From NCBI GenBank assembly GCA_028709805.1, contig JAQUTL010000010.1, positions 17,284 through 81,283 of the forward strand: a stretch of DNA of 64,000 nt, written 5' to 3'. Below, in pieces: positions 60,762 through 64,000 of the stretch. The position numbers and the translations under genes are program-made. A model generated the notes under the pieces. It had not been told where the DNA came from. It was given only the letters and a program-made list of their open reading frames with translations, and ran no database searches. The stretch's first letter is position 1. Each line of letters begins with the position of its first letter. Origin of the DNA: Victivallaceae bacterium (GTDB lineage Bacteria; Verrucomicrobiota; Lentisphaeria; Victivallales; Victivallaceae).

Positions 60762-62864
60762 CTATTCAGCCAGTTTCCGGATGAGTTCGGTGCGCATGGC
60801 GGTGTATTTCTGCCAGAAGTCAGCGTCCTGGAGATGTTTCTCCGCATAGGCGCGCATCTGTTCGGTCAGCGCGGCGGTTTTTTCCGACTTTGCGCCGAGA
60901 TACAGCAGCAGATAGTCGTTGAGTCCGCCCTGCCATTCGATCCAGCGGCGGGATTCGACCGGTTTGCCGTTGCGGTCGCGGTAGAAGAACCCGAAGTGAT
61001 CGTTCGGGTTGCGCGCTCCGCGCGGCGTGATGAAGTAGGTCGTCCAGTAGCAGCACCCCTTCATGTCCATCGCAAAGGCCAGAAGCGGCTGTTCGCGGAA
61101 CCGCCTGGCCGGGTTGATCGGAACCGGTCCGCAGGCGTAAGTCCACAACTCGGCCGGAGTGTTCCGCATTTTTTCTATCTGGAATTCGTATCCCTGCATG
61201 TAAGGAGGAAGCATCCACGCGACCGGGCACCAGACATCGAGATACGGCGCGAATTTTTCGACCACGCCCTCCTCTTTGTTGATGCAGTCCGAGAATATTC
61301 TGACATTGGGATTGTATTCCTTGATCGCCTTGGCGGAGGCAAGGAACTGCGGCGACAGGTCTTCGTCATAAATTTCCAGATACCAGTGGTCGCAGTCCAC
61401 GCCTTCGTCGGCGAGGGTTTTCACCAGTTTGTCGAGCCAGGGTTCAAACTCCTTTTTCCAGCCGCCGTTTTCGCGGATGAACCAGGTTTCGACGATGAAG
61501 TTCGGCTCCAGACCGGCGGGCGCCGCCGCCTTGACCGCGCGAACCACCTCCACCAGCGAAGAGAGGTCTTCGTCAATATCCTTTTTCCCGAGCTTCGGCA
61601 GGTCGCCGTAGTGGAAGGTGTTGACTCTGCCGTCGAGCAGAAGCTGGAGTTTTTCCGGGTCTTTGGCGCCGGAGTAGTCCCAATGGAAGGTTTTGATCGG
61701 CAGCTGGTCGGGCAGCGATACGGCGGCGACTTCCAGCGTCAGCGGCAGAATTTTTCCCGGAAAGAGCGGATTGAACGGCAGGAACGTCAGCTGTCCGCTG
61801 AAATTGCCGGCCTCGGCGGTGGTGAAGCGGACCAGAACGCCGGCGGTTTCCTCCGCGCCGAGGTGGAGGATGGCATCGGCCGGCATGGGCACCGGCAGAT
61901 CGGGCGTGCCGTCCACCTCAAGCAGCTGGAACACTTCGGCGTATTTCGCCACGTCGCCGGAGAGTTTCACCATGAAGTTTTCCGGATGCTTTGAATTGTT
62001 CCGGATCAGGCAGACGAAGCCGTCTTTGGCGTTGCGGGGCAGCGTCAGGGTGAACGGCACGGTGCGGTCGGGAATCACGGTGGAATGATCGTATTCGAAT
62101 GCGGACGGAACCGGCATGATCGAGCTGTCGGTTGAACAGTAGACATTGCGGAGCCGGGTGAATTCGCGGAACGTCCGGGTGCTGCCGTCGGTCTTGGTGG
62201 TCTTCAGCCAGTCGGTGGCGTCGAGGAACTGGCGGTCGCCGGCAAGCGACGGTTCAAGCGTTGCCATTTTGTCGAGCACGACGGCGGTTTTGCGCAGTGT
62301 TTCGTCGGGCAGACGGTCGAATTCGTCCGGGACCATCAGGTCATATTCCGGCAGCGGCGGAAGTTCGACCGGCTCGGTTGAGATGACCGGATTTTCGATT
62401 GCCACCCACGATCCGGCGGCCTTGTATTCAATGCCAACGCCGCAACTGAAGAAACTGTCGTTGAATATCCGGTCCAGTTCCAGCGTCAGCCGCTGCCACT
62501 GATAGGGTTTCATCTCCGGGCGGACGGCTCCCATGCGGCGCATGGCGCCGCCCCATTCGTCGTTTTCCCCGATGACCAGCCGGACGGCGTCCGGGTTGTT
62601 GCTCATCACGTCGGCGGAAAAGTAAAGTTTTTTCGCCGCGCCGAGTTCTTCCGCCGGCAGATTCTTCACATAGAAGAGCCAGCTGGCGTTGTTCGTGGTG
62701 ATCAGAACCGGCGTTTTAACCGCGCCGTCCTCCGAAGTGAATTCGGTCACCACGCCCTTGCCGTCTCCGAGATTCTTGATCTCCCAACCGGAGAAGTCGC
62801 TCTTGCCGAACGCCGCGAACGCCGCGGCGCACAGCCAGGCGGTAAGGATTTTTCTCAGCATCAA
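60762..62864 (-). CDS. Exported glycoside-hydrolase-like protein with DUF4091-type C-terminus
   Basis: 700 residues with a signal peptide (MMLRKILTAWLCAAAFAAFG). Residues about 22-170 are a carbohydrate-binding-like beta sandwich (LFYVKNLPAEELGAAKKLYFSADVMSN). A linker and a second beta domain lead to a (beta/alpha)8-like region (about 400-600) with LPIKTFHWDYSG, CDHWYLEIYDEDL, VRIFSDCINKEEGV and YLDVWCPVAWMLPP, then RRWIEWQGGLNDYLLLYLGAKS, the typical DUF4091 ending. Such proteins are numerous in Lentisphaerota and are thought to act on glycans outside the cytoplasm. The overlap with the next upstream gene (ATGA) implies one transcript. Confidence 0.82.
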   Translation of the reverse strand: MMLRKILTAWLCAAAFAAFGKSDFSGWEIKNLGDGKGVVTEFTSEDGAVKTPVLITTNNASWLFYVKNLPAEELGAAKKLYFSADVMSNNPDAVRLVIGENDEWGGAMRRMGAVRPEMKPYQWQRLTLELDRIFNDSFFSCGVGIEYKAAGSWVAIENPVISTEPVELPPLPEYDLMVPDEFDRLPDETLRKTAVVLDKMATLEPSLAGDRQFLDATDWLKTTKTDGSTRTFREFTRLRNVYCSTDSSIMPVPSAFEYDHSTVIPDRTVPFTLTLPRNAKDGFVCLIRNNSKHPENFMVKLSGDVAKYAEVFQLLEVDGTPDLPVPMPADAILHLGAEETAGVLVRFTTAEAGNFSGQLTFLPFNPLFPGKILPLTLEVAAVSLPDQLPIKTFHWDYSGAKDPEKLQLLLDGRVNTFHYGDLPKLGKKDIDEDLSSLVEVVRAVKAAAPAGLEPNFIVETWFIRENGGWKKEFEPWLDKLVKTLADEGVDCDHWYLEIYDEDLSPQFLASAKAIKEYNPNVRIFSDCINKEEGVVEKFAPYLDVWCPVAWMLPPYMQGYEFQIEKMRNTPAELWTYACGPVPINPARRFREQPLLAFAMDMKGCCYWTTYFITPRGARNPNDHFGFFYRDRNGKPVESRRWIEWQGGLNDYLLLYLGAKSEKTAALTEQMRAYAEKHLQDADFWQKYTAMRTELIRKLAE

Positions 62865-63832
62865 TATATCTCCTCTTTAAGCATCTTCATTACCGGTTTG
62901 ATGTCGATATTGTAATGTTCGCAGTAGCGCTTGTAGAGGCCGAGCGCCTGACGGTAGCTGGAGAACGGACTCATGAAGTGGGAGAATTCGAAGGTGATCG
63001 CCCGTTCCAGACCGGCGCGTTCGGCGGCCTGAAGTTTGAGCAGCATTTTTTCCCATTTGATCGGCAGGAATTTGATCGGCATGTCGCGGTCGAAGCTTTC
63101 GCAGTTGGTCCAGCACTCCATGCCGTATTTCGAGGCGAGGGTTTTGTTGACGGTGAGGTAGTCGGTCAGTTCGTCGTAGTCGCAGTGACCGTCCTGAAAC
63201 GCGAGGATGTCCACCGCGCCCTGAATGCCGCCGAGAATTTCATTCCACTCCTTTTCGTGCTGATCGATGGTGATGGCGTTTTTGTTCTGGAGGTCGGTGG
63301 TGAAAGCGTAGCAGTCTTTCTTGCCGGCGATGTAGGGGGAGATGAAGGTCGGCTTGTTGCCGGAGATCGCCTTGCAGAAGCGCCCCATCTGGGAGTAGAT
63401 GTCGATGATTCCCGCAAAGGCGCGGCTGACCTCCTGATTCAGATACCATCCCTTGAACGCCGGACTTTTACCGTAGGTGTTCCACACCTCTTCAACGACC
63501 CGCTTGTTGATTTCCACCTCTTTCTCCGGCTGGTGGTTGTGCCAGTAGTTGCCGGAGTCGTAGGTCCCAAAGTAGAAGCCGAGGCCGTGTTTTTCGGCCA
63601 GCTCAAGAAACAGGCCGATCAGGTCCACCGGCGGGCGGTAGCAGTTCTCGCGCTCCATCAGAACCTTGGAGGGGTAGGTGATCCAGCGTTTATGGCCGCA
63701 GCGGATGACGGCCACCGAGTCGATGCCCATGGCCTTCATGGCGGCGAAGTCGCGGTCCCATTCCTCGCGTCCCCAGTTCTGATGGGGGATGTCGTGGCTG
63801 ATTTCGTCCAGAAACGTTGCGGTGATGCGCAT
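62861..63832 (-). CDS. DUF4434-like TIM-barrel protein
   Basis: ATG 63832 with AAGGAG upstream is preferred to the track start. 323 residues: MRITATFLDEISHDIPHQNWGREEWDRDFAAMKAMGIDSVAVIRC, then ELAEKHGLGFYFGTYDSG, SPAFKGWYLNQEVS, PTFISPYIAG, GAVDILAFQDGHCDYDELTDYL and ECWTNCESFDRD. This is a DUF4434-type barrel, related to glycoside hydrolases, with acidic residues at strand ends (NQE, QDG, NCE). No signal peptide is seen. It overlaps the exported barrel gene by four bases and is first in that operon. Promoter and palindrome upstream suggest regulated expression. Confidence 0.82.
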   Translation of the reverse strand: MRITATFLDEISHDIPHQNWGREEWDRDFAAMKAMGIDSVAVIRCGHKRWITYPSKVLMERENCYRPPVDLIGLFLELAEKHGLGFYFGTYDSGNYWHNHQPEKEVEINKRVVEEVWNTYGKSPAFKGWYLNQEVSRAFAGIIDIYSQMGRFCKAISGNKPTFISPYIAGKKDCYAFTTDLQNKNAITIDQHEKEWNEILGGIQGAVDILAFQDGHCDYDELTDYLTVNKTLASKYGMECWTNCESFDRDMPIKFLPIKWEKMLLKLQAAERAGLERAITFEFSHFMSPFSSYRQALGLYKRYCEHYNIDIKPVMKMLKEEIY

Positions 63833-63924
63833 GATAAAGTTCTCCTTGCTGGGTTTATTGTTCAAGCGTAGTGTATTCCTGAATCCGTGAAAGAAACACC
63901 GTGTTTCTCTCATTATTGTTATTA

Positions 63925-63942
63925 TGCTATAAATTTATAGCA
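63925..63942. promoter_or_regulatory. Perfect 18-bp palindrome before the carbohydrate operon (operator candidate)
   Basis: TGCTATAAATTTATAGCA is a perfect inverted repeat 93 bases before the DUF4434-like start codon. It contains a TATAAA -10-like box on the minus strand, preceded 15 bases upstream by TTGAAA. A dimeric repressor binding here would block transcription. The regulator is not in the window. Confidence 0.55.
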
Positions 63943-64000
63943 ACTTTATTTGATTTTCAAGTCTTTTGATAACAAAATCGATGATAAGTTCACTTTTTCA

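Overview
The window reads as chromosome of a Lentisphaerota (Victivallales-like) bacterium of the PVC superphylum. The pointers are a pilus operon with the gene order and protein types of the Akkermansia Amuc_1098-1101 locus, a TIGR04073-type protein, DUF4091/DUF4434-type barrel proteins, and housekeeping genes packed into long minus-strand operons. The taxonomic call is inference from gene content; no rRNA is present. Many start sites carry recognisable sigma70-type promoters with a TATATT-like -10 box.

Layout. 1-1100: tail of a response regulator and a DnaQ-like exonuclease. 1.4-2.7 kb: tRNA-His, a frameshifted IS5-type element, and a tRNA-Leu(UAA) that lacks the long variable arm. 3.5-11.2 kb: a plus-strand operon coding for a giant multi-domain amino-acid ABC transporter, its ATPase carrying a degenerate anti-sigma-kinase-like tail, then a STAS antagonist, an RsbW-like kinase and an RsbU-like PP2C phosphatase. 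11.5-11.75 kb: a 32-bp direct repeat pair beside tRNA-Glu. 11.8-22.9 kb: a long minus-strand run pilB2-pilB1-pilT-pilC-manC-coaX-trpF-like-TIGR04073-nadC-ruvA and a barrel protein. 23-25 kb: cca and a NUDIX hydrolase. 25.2-32.6 kb (plus): coaE, rho, ftsB-like, nagB-like, recN, a lipoprotein, yicC. 32.7-36.3 kb: a large beta-repeat protein with an embedded amidase domain. 36.4-46.1 kb (minus): nnr epimerase/dehydratase, an SDR, a double-domain phosphofructokinase, mreC-mreD-mrdA, and a NamZ-type (DUF1343) protein with a small exported protein. 46.2-56.2 kb (minus): pilM/N fusion, Amuc_1100-like, Amuc_1099-like and two tandem secretins, ending at a strong terminator. 56.3-57.5 kb: tpiA-secG. 57.7-58.5 kb: a dead IS4-type transposase. 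58.6-63.9 kb (minus): a HAD hydrolase, an APH-like kinase, and two carbohydrate-related barrel proteins.

Two systems stand out. The pilus operon has Met/Gly-rich low-complexity inserts in four of its five proteins, which suggests a shared biophysical role. The transporter operon physically joins an ABC importer to a complete partner-switching module (phosphatase, kinase, antagonist), with a kinase-like domain fused to the transport ATPase; this suggests that nutrient uptake and partner-switch signalling are coupled. The motor ATPases for the pili (two PilB-like, PilT, PilC) lie in a separate operon with cofactor and sugar-nucleotide genes. Whether any of these is undescribed cannot be decided without database searches.
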